A stretch of 41,557 nt of DNA from contig CABFPE010000018.1 in the NCBI GenBank assembly GCA_900660155.1, positions 1,696,326 to 1,737,882 on the forward strand, given 5' to 3'. This document shows, one piece after another, positions 1-13,939 of this stretch (position 1 is the stretch's first letter; each line of letters begins with the position of its first letter). This stretch comes from Hofstenia miamia (taxonomy: Eukaryota; Xenacoelomorpha; Acoela; Hofsteniidae). The notes beneath the pieces were generated by a model that saw only the letters and a program-made list of their open reading frames with translations, was not told the DNA's origin and did no database searches. The translations under genes and the position numbers were made by a program.

Positions 1-20
1 ATATATATATATATATATAT
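1..20. repeat. (TA)n microsatellite at window edge
   Basis: Pure AT dinucleotide run directly beside the donor of exon 8 of the minus-strand gene. Its full length is unknown because the window begins inside it. Confidence 0.95.
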
Positions 21-27
21 AACTTAC

Positions 28-138
28 ATGAGTAGAGCTTTTCCGATGAAGCAAATACTTCTTTGTTTTCTGGTGGAAAAGACAATCGCCAAAGTAAATG
101 CAATGCTTCACTCAATTCTTGTTTAGAAATGGGGTTTT
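28..138 (-). CDS. Exon 8 of armadillo-like gene
   Basis: 111 bp. The acceptor is AATTTTTAG (AG at 140-139) and the donor is GTAAGTT (27-21). It starts with two bases that complete a Glu codon after exon 7 and ends with one base. It codes for about residues 314-350, including SEALHLLWRLSF and a PENKEVF segment typical of an armadillo helix pair. The gene continues to the left of the window. Confidence 0.8.
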
Positions 139-3100
139 CTAAAAATTATGATTGAAATTCAAACTAAAACAATAAGTATGTTATAAAAATCTAATGTTAT
201 TATATAGTCGAAGCTCTGGCAGATGGTGGCTTCAAAAAATTATATTTAGAGGTTTATGATAATGGAAACAATATTGAGCCCAAAAGACCTACACTTGTAA
301 ATGGAGGTTTATAAACATCTACATATTCATAACTTTGGATGATATAAATGCCATGAATGAAATTTAAATTCATACAAAACAATTTGTATTTCTATATTCC
401 TCCTAATTCTTTAGAAGAGATTATATATTTGTAATTCACCAACATCAAATGTGTTTCATCTTATAAGATATGCAACAAAGGTTACCACAATGGCTTTCAA
501 ATCAAATTTAAATATTCAAACTTTCAAATTATTGCCAAAATTCAAAACTTTCAAATCAAATTTTGCAAAATTCTAAAATTGAAATTTCAAACCGAACTTT
601 GATATTCGAATTTCGGCAAAATTTAGAAATCAACACTATTACATTTCCCAAATATTGTTTTATGATACATTCTTAAATATATAATACAATTGGAATTATT
701 TTTAATATTGAAAGTGAAGACCTGACAGGCATTAATTAATGTCTTTGTAAATTCATTCATTTAACTTTGACACTCCTTCCTTTAACATGTTTGATAATTA
801 AACTAACAGTGAACACACTACGCAAACTTTCTGAATGTGACTGTCATAACTACATGTACGTTGCTCAGTTTTCTTGATTTACCTGGAAAAATTAAATAAG
901 CAATTTCATTATTCTTAAAAGTCACAGGGGCATTTATTACATATTATATTTCTATGCAATAAGTATAATAATAATATTTTCTTTCTATATAAACAATGTA
1001 TTATGTAGGATAAAATTATTTTCTACTATATACACTCCATATTGCTACAAAAATATAGGTAAAATCTGCAATAGGTGGTGTTTAGCCTACCTCATTGCTA
1101 TATGTATATTTAATTACACATTAGTCTAACAAATATTTTTTTTTAAGTAAGAATTATTTTTTAAGAAATATCAAACTTGAAAACAAATTTTCAAACTTTC
1201 AAATTTCAAATCAAGCTTTGAATTTTATAATATTCAAATTTTTAAATCAAAGTTTGAAAGGTATTCAAATTTCAAACTTCATTTTCATCAAACTTACAAA
1301 GCCCAATTAATTTTGGATACAGAACAGCCTGCTTTGAGGAAATAAACAAATTCAAGCAAGTGGGTCTGTGAGACAAATTTGAGGAGTGTGCATGCCTGTG
1401 TGTGTTTGAAGCAAGACATTTTTAAGATTGACTTTAAGTTATCTTAATACGAAAACTGACTATGAAGCGAACAAAAATGACCAAATTAGTAACCCTGCAT
1501 GCAGCGGAATCTTACTCACTTTTTTAGTAATAAATAAAATAAGAAACAAAGTACCTTAAATTTTGCAGATCATAAACCAAAGACACAATGTATTACAATA
1601 CCTTAAAAGCACACCATGTTCGTAGAACGCACGTTTTATTGGGAAACCAAACAATATTATTTGTAAGTCCTACAATCAATCAAACACTTCTGCATAAATT
1701 ATTGCAATTAACTGCAATGTTTGAAAAAAAGCTTGTTTGATTCAAATGAAATATTCAAATTCAGGCTGAGTGTTGGATAGTTAAAAATATGTCTGTAAAT
1801 AATTTTTTAACTTAGAATTATACAGAATACCGATTTGCTTTTGAGAAACTAAAAATTCTTGTTTGTAAGTAAAATTATTCGAAATTTAGATTATTACGAA
1901 TTCACCTAATTGTACAACGAGTATGCGTATGTGATTGGATGAGGAATAAATTGCAAAGCCTAGAGCTCTGAGAAAATTCAATACCTTTATGCATATTGTA
2001 ATCGATTTTTGAAATTATTGTCTTGGAAGTCTAATTCTAGATACGGCATTGAAGGATACATCGCATAGTGGACCACAAAACCTATTGACTTACCCAACAC
2101 CTTTAAGATGATTGGCAGAATGTTGCTGTTTACCATAGCTAAACTGTTTTCATCATTTATGGCCATCATGGAAAGATACAGCAGTAGTTCTTCCACAGAG
2201 AAGCTGTATCTAAAATATTATGCGTCATCTTTTCATAAATAAGAACTTCACACATATAAAAATTAATATACAAAAATCATTACAAGTGTGAATTAAGCGC
2301 TAGATTGAAGGAACACTTCTTAAACTGTATTATGCACACCGATATATTAAATTTTACAGCCATTTGTGCAGGTTTACAGGGATGAGCATGGACAGGGTGG
2401 AGCTTAGGCGGAACTATAGAAAAAATGGGCCGAAATTGAAAAAATTATTTTCAAACAACAGAACGCAAATCAATTCAAATGCAGTGAACGCTAAATAATT
2501 TATAAATGTGATGAAAAATAATATTTACATTCTAATACGTTACATTACTATAATATACACTTCTAAAACTAAATTTAGGAATTCCAGTGTGTAGATTTTA
2601 ATATGCGATACTCAACATTGGTCTATCAAACTGAAAAATTAATGAAATGTTTTGGTAAGGTTCATGAAATGGGCTCAATTGGCATTAATAGGCTGTTTTT
2701 TGAGCAATCATTTGCGTTAATTTAATAATTTTAAATTCGCAGGTAAAAACATAAAAATTACTTACCGTTTGCCTATATGACTGGATTGACTAAGCGCAGG
2801 GATAAGAACTTTGTCAATAATAAAATCAATGTTTGCTTTTGTGGTTGCTAACACACTTTTATCATCAGGCTCAGCAGCGAAAGCAAGAATAAATAGAGCC
2901 TAAACAGTAAATATTGAAATTTGATTTCTCTTTTAAAGACATAATATTATAGATACATGTACATCAACACAATAAGAAAACACATTCTCAGAATACCGTG
3001 CTCAGTTTTTAGCAATCTACACACCATGCGCATCTATAACTACAAAATTTAGAAACACGCATTCAGGAATAGACACAACAGCAGATTCGGATTAAGTCTG

Positions 3101-5141
3101 TATTCACGAAATTCCGTGCTTCTTAATGCAGTGTTAATTTTTTTTCATTTATTTCCTTAATAATTATGCTGCAATTTTAAGTATTTTCAACAATTGTTCT
3201 TCAATAGCTATTAATTAACTTGTACAATATCACACATATATATGTACAAGAATGTGTATATATTCACTGTAAAGATAGACTACAAATAAATTACACTAAA
3301 AAGAATAACTTAAAATTCAAATACAAACAAATCGTATGTATATATTTTCTACTAATAGATTCGCCCCATATTTGAGTGTTTATTGTATATTTTGGGGAAA
3401 AACTATTTTTAATAAGTTTTTGAACTTACTGATATTAGGAGCCTGATGAAAGTTGGTATCAAGCTTATTCCAAATTCCCAGACATATGCTGTATATGCAA
3501 ATGCTCAAAACTATTGTATTTGTATATAATTTATGCGTACATTTGATCGTTTACTAAACTTTATTTTGAAATGAAAATCTGTGAAATTATTCATTTGAAA
3601 TTGTAGTTTGTACTTGAGTTAAAACAAGAGTTCCAATGAAAAAAAAAGCATGTCGTCAAACCATTCAAACAAAATGATTTTTCTCAGCAGGTTGTTGGTT
3701 GGGAAAATCGACTGTCAAAGAGGGCAGGTTGAAGTTGGAATACAACGTCAAATACTTTTCTTCATCATTGTCAGTACAAGTAAGATATATAAGTAGGAAC
3801 CCTTGATATTATAATACATATAGTTATACTATGTCGCTATGTACGCATCGCAAAATTTATATATGTCGCTATGTACCAGCAATATTTTTTGTTGTTAAAA
3901 AAATTGTAATGATAATATGATAATCACGCCCTCAGTGGTCTCAATGGATGTACAGACTCCTGTTTGAAACCCTGTTTTGGAACAAACACAAATTTTATTG
4001 AAAATAGCAGCCTAAGTACAGCTCTATAATTACTCAAAAATTTAGTAAATAATTCAGCCGGAAGTTGGCTAACTTATAGTGTATTGCACAAACATAGTTC
4101 GAATTTTAATAAATATAGCGATTCACAACCAACCAATGTCATGCAGCAATTTTTTCTGCAGATTTCTACTCATTTTTTTTCATATGTCGCTATGTACGCC
4201 CCGCAATATGTCGCTATGTACACTTTTTTCGAAATTTGTAGGTACATAGCGACATATTATAACTATATACCACAATTACCGCGTCAATTTCCACTTTGAA
4301 AGCAAATCAGTGGGGGTTGGGGAAAGAAATGATCAGCTTACAATATGTCGAGTCAAATTTTCTCTTCGATCCGACTCTGCATACCGACGGAAACGCAATA
4401 TGCCGAAATTCGCATAGATTTCCGGAAACCCATATCCATCTTTAAACATAATGAGTCAAAAATAAAAATAAACAGACAAATTTGATTTATCATAGCAATA
4501 ACCCTTTGAAACAAGTAGTTCACAAAGCAGTTCTTGAAATACCATTAGATATATTGGAAAATGCCATGTCGAACTATGAGTAGCTTGATCGGGTTATTGA
4601 AAATAACGGAAATCAAATAAAATCACTTTCCTGTTATTGCCATTGTTTCAAATCCGAATGTTTTTACAATATATTTTTGAAAAAAAGAGTTGATAATTTT
4701 GAAATTAAAATGAGTGACAGTCAATTAAAATGTACATACATGTTTCCATCATACTGTATAACAGAGCAATGACTGGCAAACAATATAATTTTTTAAATTG
4801 TTATAATTTACATAACAGCAACTTTAAAAAGAAATAAATCTTATATTCAGTACAAACTGCTTTACTAGTAGGATATCAAGGTTCAAACCTTTGTTTTAAT
4901 CATGAGAAATGTAGTCTTCGTGAGTTCTAAAATGGTATGAATACCATCAACCATTCGCAATTTATACTTATTTAGAGGAGCCAAACGCAACGAATTCAAA
5001 ATTATCCCTAAAAATAAACATAGAAAATGATGAAAGTACAGAATATGCAAAAGTGATACAACACTTAACAAAATATATTTAAGGTATACAAAATCATTTT
5101 ATTAAATAATTATTTGCATGAATTTCATTAAACAACAGATT

Positions 5142-5190
<49 letters not shown>

Positions 5191-6566
5191 GGGTGTCCCA
5201 AAAAAAGATTTTATTTTATTTGGCTCCCGTTTTGTATGTAGATGATGATAGATCGAGCTGTCCTTCTAGGTAGTAGTCTATGTTTTAGGATTTTTTTGCC
5301 ACCAACCCTATCTTTCAATTACGTTATTAAGGTATTGAAAATTGAGCAGAAATTTAACACTAATTTATTGAAAAAAACAATAGAATAATAAAAAAAAAGA
5401 TTTAATTATCATTTATCTGTAGCGCCACGAACGGAATGATTTGAAGCCAGTTCATGCCAACAGCGAAATGAACGATGAACCAGGACTGATCAACAAGGTC
5501 CCCCTGGCGTTCATGCACCGAATGCATCTCATCGTGGAAAACGGCGGCAGTCACATTGAGCAACTGAAGACGGCGGATCTGACATCTCCAGAAGAACTAG
5601 CCGAAGCAAGAGCCAATGAAGATGACGTTATCGAGTTGCCGGGCGATCAATTCGTCGATGAGGATGTCTACCCAGATGTTGCCTGAACTTTTTCTTTTGT
5701 TCTGATAATTCTGTTGTTTTTTTTCAATAAATTAGTGTTAAATTTCTGCTCAATTTTCAATACCTTAATGACGTAATTGAAAGATGGGTTTGGTGCAAAA
5801 AAATCCTAAAACATAGACTACTAGTACCTAGAAGGACAGCTCGATCCATCATCTACATACAAAACGGGAGCCAAATAAAATAAAATCTTTTTTTGGGACA
5901 TCCTGTATATATATATATTTTGCCTTCATCACATACAGTTCAAATTAATGTTCCCTCCACAAGCACCAGTACCAATAAAGGAGAGCTAAGAGTCTCACAT
6001 TACAGGGAAAGACGTCTGTAGGTTTGGACCCCCAAGTTGTGAGACCTTTCCCAAAGGCAGCTTCACGAAAAAAAACAAAGTTGGGGAAAATAACAAAATG
6101 AGTGAGGTCACGGTAATTGCGACATGAGTATCAATTTTTTAACAGACATTAATAAGTAAATAATATGCATAAAAGTAAACTATCGGAACCTCATTAATCA
6201 GAAAACTATTGATTGATATCTATCATCTTTCCAGAGATACGAGAGCATTAATTAAAAACGACGTTAATGAGAATTACGGATGCCAAATATGGTTTCAGCG
6301 TTTTTAGGCAAACTACTGTGATTGGGACTGCCAAAGTTTGCATAATTATAGAGTATCATATGAGACATTTTAGATAATTTCTTGTTTACAACTCACTAGA
6401 AGTACTCCAACCAATAGGCAGTGTTTATCAATATTCGGAGATCCAAATTTTCTCTCATTTTCACAATTCAACTTAATATTTAATAATATTTTCTGACCTC
6501 TTTCTTGGGTGTATGAGCCATAAAACAATAGAAAATTTTGTCTCGTTGCCAACGAAAACAGTTTCT

Positions 6567-6613
<47 letters not shown>

Positions 6614-6987
6614 CTATTAAGGTGAGAGAATTGTTTGGAAAAAAATTTAAAGTTTCCTTCAGAGACCAGTGCTTTTGAACATTTTTGGGTACTTTGAATG
6701 ATTCACGTGACTCATTAGCCAAACTAAGTCGTATATTGCAAAAATAATCTAACCTTTCCCAACAAAGTTGAGCATAGCGAGTTTAGTGAGCATATTGCCG
6801 AACTTTGAAAATGAGTATTTTGAGTAGGAATGAGTATTTTGAGTCCTCATCTCTTTAGCTTTTCCTTGTGGAAAACTTTTGCAAAAATCACAACACAAAA
6901 ATTAATTTTTTTCCCAAGAATTAGTTTTTACCGGTGTTTGCACTATTTCTAATCTTAATAACAATGGAAGGTCTTTCTCTATATTCC

Positions 6988-7023
<36 letters not shown>

Positions 7024-10000
7024 NTTTAAAAGAGCTCTAATTTACAATTGAATACCCGGTGAACAATAAATTAAATTTTCTGGATGTTGCAATAACGTAC
7101 AATAACCATTCCTACGAAACTAAAATGCACCGAAAACCAACAAATACCAATCTTTACATTCGATTTCATTCATATTGTGATTCAAAGTATAAAATTAATA
7201 CCATCAAATGCTTACTTAATCGTATAATCAAAATTTCTTCAAATTACCAGGATGTAATTGAATCAATCTTTGAATTATATGAAATTTTGGAAAACAATGG
7301 CTATCCACATCGATTAATTAAGAGGTATGTTGATCAACAGCTAACAAAGAAACCTGAAGTAATATGTAACCAAGCACAATCTAATTATAAAGAACCAATA
7401 TATTGGAAGTTGCCATATATTGAAGAGCACCAACAACTGCTAAATTTAAGAATAAATAAAATTAATGCGAAATTAAGACACACAAGAATAAGGCCGATAT
7501 TAGAAACTAAAAAAACCTTTAATATATTTCGCAATAAAGATCCGATTCAAGAGATGCTTGTTTCATCAATTGTATACAAGTTTACATGTGAAGAATGTCA
7601 CCATTCTCACATCGGTGAAACCAAGCGACATCTTCAAACTCGGGTTAATGAACATCTATCAGGGCACTTAAATTCCGAAATTTATACTCACCAACATCGA
7701 GCAAACATCAATATTTTTAAGATAATTATGCAAACACCTAATACTAAGATTTCTGAATCCCTAATTATTAAGAATTCAAATAAACAAAGACTAATGAATA
7801 AACAAAGAACGACCAACATATTGGATATCTTTTAGTGTATGCATATGTAACAAAATTAAATGTAGTGAATTGCAAATTATATTACCACAAAATTTGTATT
7901 GACAATGATTTAAAATCGAAACCGGTCGCATAGCATAAATCTGAGCAGAATAGTATCAATATATATATATATATGCTTAACTAATTAGATAATTAGTAGA
8001 CCTACTCCATGCCGAAACCATTCCAATTAAACTAATTAGTAATTACCAGATGGCCTCGCTAAGCTGGGGTCTAATATTTTGAACGTAGAAGTACGCGGAT
8101 ACGGCACTAACTCAATTAGAGCACTATATGAAAAGTTTGCTGTGAAATGTAATCTATGTTGGAATATAATTATCGTTCATCTGTTGAATTTGATTGGACG
8201 TTATGAATCAAATTATCATTAATCACTTTCTGTAAGGGAAACAACAACTATGGACATTCTTAATGTCTTGGATCTTTCTCAAATCAATTGGTGATTAACA
8301 TCAGAATTCTTTAATAATCAATCTAATCATTGTACCCGACACGACAATTTGATACCCGACTGGAAACCCGAGATCGGGTCGGTTTAATAGGGTACCCAAT
8401 GTCACTCTCTAGCGTTCTAGTTTTACTGTTATTGTAATTCTGAATTTCATTGTTTACGAAAGGGTGTGCCAATAATGTTTATATATATATATATATATAT
8501 AATTATTGAAAATTAGTGGAATATTTGAGCCTAATTTCTCTTGTCATCTGAAAGAATTTAAATACCCAGCCCTATTTAATCTCCATCTTTCTATCTGAAA
8601 TGATTACTGTATAGCACGTCATATCCGCATTGCTAATTAAAGGCTGCTAATTGTCGTAGTACTGATTGCTTTTCACACATTTTTCAATTTAAGTTATTAT
8701 TGCTACGATACCTATATTCAAGATTTTGTCTTTGAACCAAACAAGTGAAAATTTTTACGAAATGGGACTAATTATGACTATTTAACAACGGTATTAGTCG
8801 ATGGTTATTAATCGAATTGATGTTTTTTTTAAGTATTGTTTTCTTTAACTAACTTGAATACCTTAAAATATTGCGTCTACTGTTTATAACTACGTATGCC
8901 TCATAATTGTTGTTCCGCAACGTTTTACCATGTCGCATCCGCAATGCTCATTAACGCTGTTCACTATCTTAATATTGATGATTTTGAATTTTTTTCTAAG
9001 TATAGTAGGATATGATCTGCATTTACTAGATCAATTGCATGTGTTTATCTGAAATATATATCAGAGCAAAGATTTCAATTTTTCCCAGGGACTATGAAAT
9101 GATGTCACAAACTGTGATATCAAGAACGAATTTTCAAAAAGCCATAGAATCATTAATCCATGACTGATATCACTTTGCTATTACAAAATCAAAAAGTATA
9201 CCTAAGTCTTATAAACACTAAAATATTTACATGACTAAAGCATGTGCAGAAGAAAATACATTTTGTTTTAGCTGTTTCCGCAACGAAATTATTACTGTGG
9301 CGTTACCCAAATCGTCAATTTATAGAGAAAAATCTAAAAAATGGTCCTTGTAAACGCGAAGGAGCCTGAGTAAAACGGTAAAAATCCAAACGGCGATCAA
9401 TATGATTCTGAGGATGAAGGCAACGTTTGTTTGGTCTGTGGTGAACATTTCAGAGATGGTCGGCCAGGAGAGAGTTGGGTACAATGTGTGACTTGCCAAC
9501 TGTGGTCCCACGATGAATTCACAAGTCGCGAAATGATATACACACGTGTATTATGCAAGTAGCCTAGTGCATTCAGTGAATATGGGTAGATATTTTAGTG
9601 TCTGTATTCTGTACATATTATGATTGTTATAACATTAATTCAATGTAGTACTTTGTTTCAATCTAAAGAGCTGTTTGTATTGCTACAATTGACCATGTAT
9701 GCGGCCAAAAATGTCCCCACTGTTCGGTTCAAAAGTAACAAAAACTTTCTTACAGAAATATGATAAATTTTTGCAAAAAATCTAGTCATTCCTTGGAATG
9801 CATAGTTGTTTACGTAGCTGAGCAATATATGTGATACAAAGTAAATGCACGTAATCAATATTTTGTTACACTGTGAAAAGGTAGAGGTGTGCACCAGCGG
9901 TTTTTACATTATATGGCGGCTGATGTGCGAAATGGTCGCGTATAAATTGTAAATTCAGGAAATTGATAATGGATAACTTTGAATGATGTCAATCTAGCGA

Positions 10001-13000
10001 AAATGCCAACAAGCAAAAACGGCAAGATTTTAAAAGTAACACGCTCGTATGTTTGAAAACCGCAGCAGTTGCCGGCCTTTGACCACAACGGTGGGCCATG
10101 GCGGCTAATTCCCACCTCTACCAAAAGGTCAGGCACTCATCTGCTAAACTGTACTAGTGAAAGTGTATTAAGCCTTTTTAACTATGCAATAGCTAAAACC
10201 AAAGAGCAATGCAAATCATATTTATTTGTAAAATTGTTTGTAGTCAAATTTAGACGTTACGCCTAAAATTTTTAAGTTGACGCAGATAATTGTGTGACTA
10301 ATTAACAAAAAAGTATATCAGCTATTTTTCTCTAAGGATGTTGTAAGTTCGCATTCAAATTAATAACTAATTGGATCTTACTAGTTTGTTAATAAATTTG
10401 AAAATAAAAATCCACATTATGTAATTACCAGATTTTGAGACGCTGGATTTCTATGCCCGCACAACTGATTCGTAACACAACAAAACGGCAAGTCTGGCAA
10501 AAACTCTAACCCCTAGTAAGATTATTCAAAATATCTGCTCATTTTAAGGTTACAGATTTAGATTTCCCATTTTTTGTTGTATAATCCAATTCAGAGTTAG
10601 ATAGGGAGAAGGAAGTCCTGCTTCCCTAGGGCTGAGGAGTCCAAAAAGCTCAGGTCAAATACGCTACTGCTTATTTCACGTAGTAATTCGGGTGATGCTT
10701 CATACATAACAAGGAACAGAAGGTTATGATAACACCATACGTTATCCTTTTTTCGTTTAGACATCACGCCCAGGTGCGTTCTACTCATGTGTCATTTGCA
10801 AAATTTTTAAAATACTTTTTAAAAACAACATTATTTGCAAAAATATAAACTATACCATACAAAATTGCAGGAATACGTCAATATTTTAACAACAAACATT
10901 TCCATACTATAAAAAATTAACTAAATATATCCTCGTATTTTTTCTAAATAGATAATCGATTAAAATCTACAGTTGATAATCTAAAATGGAATATCTTTTT
11001 TACACCTCTGCATGGATGCCAAAAAGTTATTATCTAATTCAAATTTAACAACACTATTTGACAAATTAGGCTTGTTCATAGTGATGTCAAAGACTTCTAA
11101 ACACGGACTCACAATTGAACAACTGTATACAAAATTAAGTAGGCTTGCGATATAATATATAATTTTGCAATGCAATATGTCCGTTAGATGGCTACAACAC
11201 AAACGGCGTAGCAAAATTTCTGCTCGTAGAGTTTTTTTATAAATACTAATAACTTGACTCGTAAATGTGTTTGAGGATGTCGTAGTAATTATATTAACAC
11301 TAAAAATGAAAAAATACCCGTTTTTTCATTTCTATCTAATTTTAATGAACAGAAAAAAGGGTTAAGCCGTTTACCCAACATTATTCCAAAAATCACAAAG
11401 AACATAGGAGTTTTTGAAAAACCCCGGCCCCTCGGATATCAAAAAATTAGAAGAACTCGATCGCTCAATTGATGAACGTCGCGTTTCTTTAATTTCCAGA
11501 AACGTAATTCCCGATAAATTACGAGTTTACATTAATTGATCGAATTAGCTCGTATGTTTCAGCATTAGATTTAGATTCCAGTCCTCTCTATCGTATTGAA
11601 AATGATTCTCTTCAAATTATGTCGAAGTTACCACCAGAGGTTACCTTTACAATATCAATTACAGTTAAATGTTTTGCTCGCAGTACTTATATTATGACAT
11701 CGGAGTTCTTGGGGTTTAGTAAAAGACTGCAATATTTTTCACAATTAGATGCCATTTTAGCATTCGACAGGTTCAGTAAATGATGAACTAAAATGATTTT
11801 CGTCATTTCTTTCAGAAAACATTTCTGAATTTGAATGCAATAATTCATTGCGATTTCTAGCAGAAGAAATCAAGTTGTTTGCAGTGCATGCTAGTGCTAG
11901 AAGATATCATTTAATTATTATCCGTGAAGTTTTTAACATCTTCTTACGTAGTAGAAATTGCTATAATGCATATATATGTATACATATATTTATTTATATT
12001 ATTTTGCACCTACTTGAATGTCCCTTATCAGATATTTTAATTAAGTTTTCGCAGAAACTATATTTCATTTATTTAGATTAATTGATTAAGTTCACGTAAA
12101 GCCTGCTGTGCGGTTTCGTGGTGGCCATTTGTATGGAATGTCTATTGATGATACTACAAAGCCCGCAATAACAGATTTGGCATTAATGGTCTGCCCCTTA
12201 AATGGTGTTCCAGCATTTGTAGCAAGACTATTACCAATTTATTCAATTAAAACAGATTGACTGTAATCTGTATGCCTAAAGCTTATTGAACAGATCCATA
12301 ATGCTGGTGGCTTTGTGTTGCTTGTAATGACTGATAATCTACGAGAGAAATCAATCGTTTTTTAATAGCTTAAACAATTCTTATCAGTATAATAATGAAT
12401 GGACTATTGAACACCCTAATTCTGTTTTTTTTGCTATATGATACAACGCGTCTCTTCAAGAACATTCGCAATTGTTGGCTGAATGAAAAGACTCAGACTT
12501 TGAAGTTTCGAGATCCAAACACTAATGAGATTATTTTTTGCAAGATGGTCTGATTTATGTCAGCTTTACGCATTAGAGCAAAATTCAACAATCAAACTTA
12601 CAAAGTTATCATACACTGCCCTCCATCCATCAAATTTCGAAAGGCAAAGAGTCTTATTTGTTATAGATATTTTCAATGAAAAAACAAGTGCTGCTTTAGA
12701 CATTACAAGTTTCCAGATATCATAAAATTTTATTGATCGAATAACTGAAATGTGGATTTTCATTAATGTCAAATCAATTACTATTGGAAACCGGCTAAAT
12801 GACTCAAATAGAATTCCAATAACAGAAGTCTTGGATAAGCGTTTCAATTACTTATTATACTTAAGTGAATCATTTGCTGGAATGGATCCCAAGCTTTTAC
12901 CTGCTAATAGAAGACAACAAATGCTATCGGATGACACCAGTCAAGTTCTTCATATTACGCTTAATGGTCTCGTCGATTTATCCAAATTTGTTCCATTAGT

Positions 13001-13837
13001 TTTACTCGATCAATTCCAAAGTGATAGGTTCGAATCGGCATTTGGTATATACAGATGCAGCAGCGGTGGGAATTATGAAATTGTAGTCGAACAACTCATT
13101 AATTCTGCTAAGCTGCAAAGTTAAAACTTTTTGAAAGATTGGAATTGTCTTCTGTTATTAATTGTGTTTCATCTTGTTGTTCTGAATTTTCCGAAAAGGA
13201 AATTGAGGGTTTTAATGATTGCTTGGAAGAAGTAAAGAATCTCAGTGATTTGCAGAAGAGTGCTTTATATTATGTTTCTGGGTATGTAGCTTTTAAAGAA
13301 AATTTAGAGGATTGCCCCTAAGATATAGACACTGAAAATAGTGAATTTATTTCATTCGTTTCAAGAGGAAAATTAAAATTTCCATCAAGCGTTCTAATAT
13401 TTATAGCTCATCATTTCTTTTGCTATTATAAACTTTCTAAAATCCAATGCGTCAACAAACTCTTTCGAGAAAATGATCACCTTCAACAACGTAAAGCCAA
13501 GATTTCGAAAAAAAGAACTTAAAGCGATGCAAATTTAACATTGATTAGCTTTGTTATTACAGTTTATTCATTCTTTTTAAAATATTACTGTAAATCTAAT
13601 AAAATTTCCATTTTTATTTCCAGCCTACTTAATTTTTTTACATGATTTGTCAGTTGTCAGTCTGTGTTTAGAAGTCTGTGGTGATGTACATTAAAATATA
13701 AACATTGTAACGCACATTATGTGTTATCACTCTCTCTCTAAGCGATAACATTTTAAAATAGAAATAAGTTGGAGAAAAATTATTTTGATTTTTTTAGTAG
13801 CAACGTACTTATGTACCATTATATTATATTATGTACC

Positions 13838-13882
<45 letters not shown>

Positions 13883-13904
13883 ATACATACATACACACAT
13901 ATAT

Positions 13905-13939
<35 letters not shown>

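Larger units (their letters stand above)
2900..4888 (-). other. Intron 5 (1,989 bp) carrying a miniature transposon
   Basis: The donor is the weak GTTTGA (4888-) and the acceptor is CTGTTTAG. It holds the inverted-repeat element at 3818-4268 and a dispersed repeat at about 3640-3780. A conventional-looking extra exon (4439-4342) was considered but would break the frame. Confidence 0.65.

Noticed and set aside
3936..3972. tRNA-like A and B boxes (TGGTCTCAATGG, GTTTGAAACCC) inside the miniature element
   Set aside because: Only 14 bp separate the boxes; a tRNA or SINE promoter needs about 30 bp.
4084..4299. 71-codon open frame
   Set aside because: It runs through the iterated 15-mer repeats of the miniature element and has no protein-like pattern.
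4342..4439. Extra minus-strand exon in intron 5 (acceptor TTTAAAG, donor GTAAGC, reading GYGFPEIYANFGILRFRRY)
   Set aside because: Its length (98 bp) and frame do not fit between exons 5 and 6; in the required phase it hits a stop. At most an alternative poison exon.
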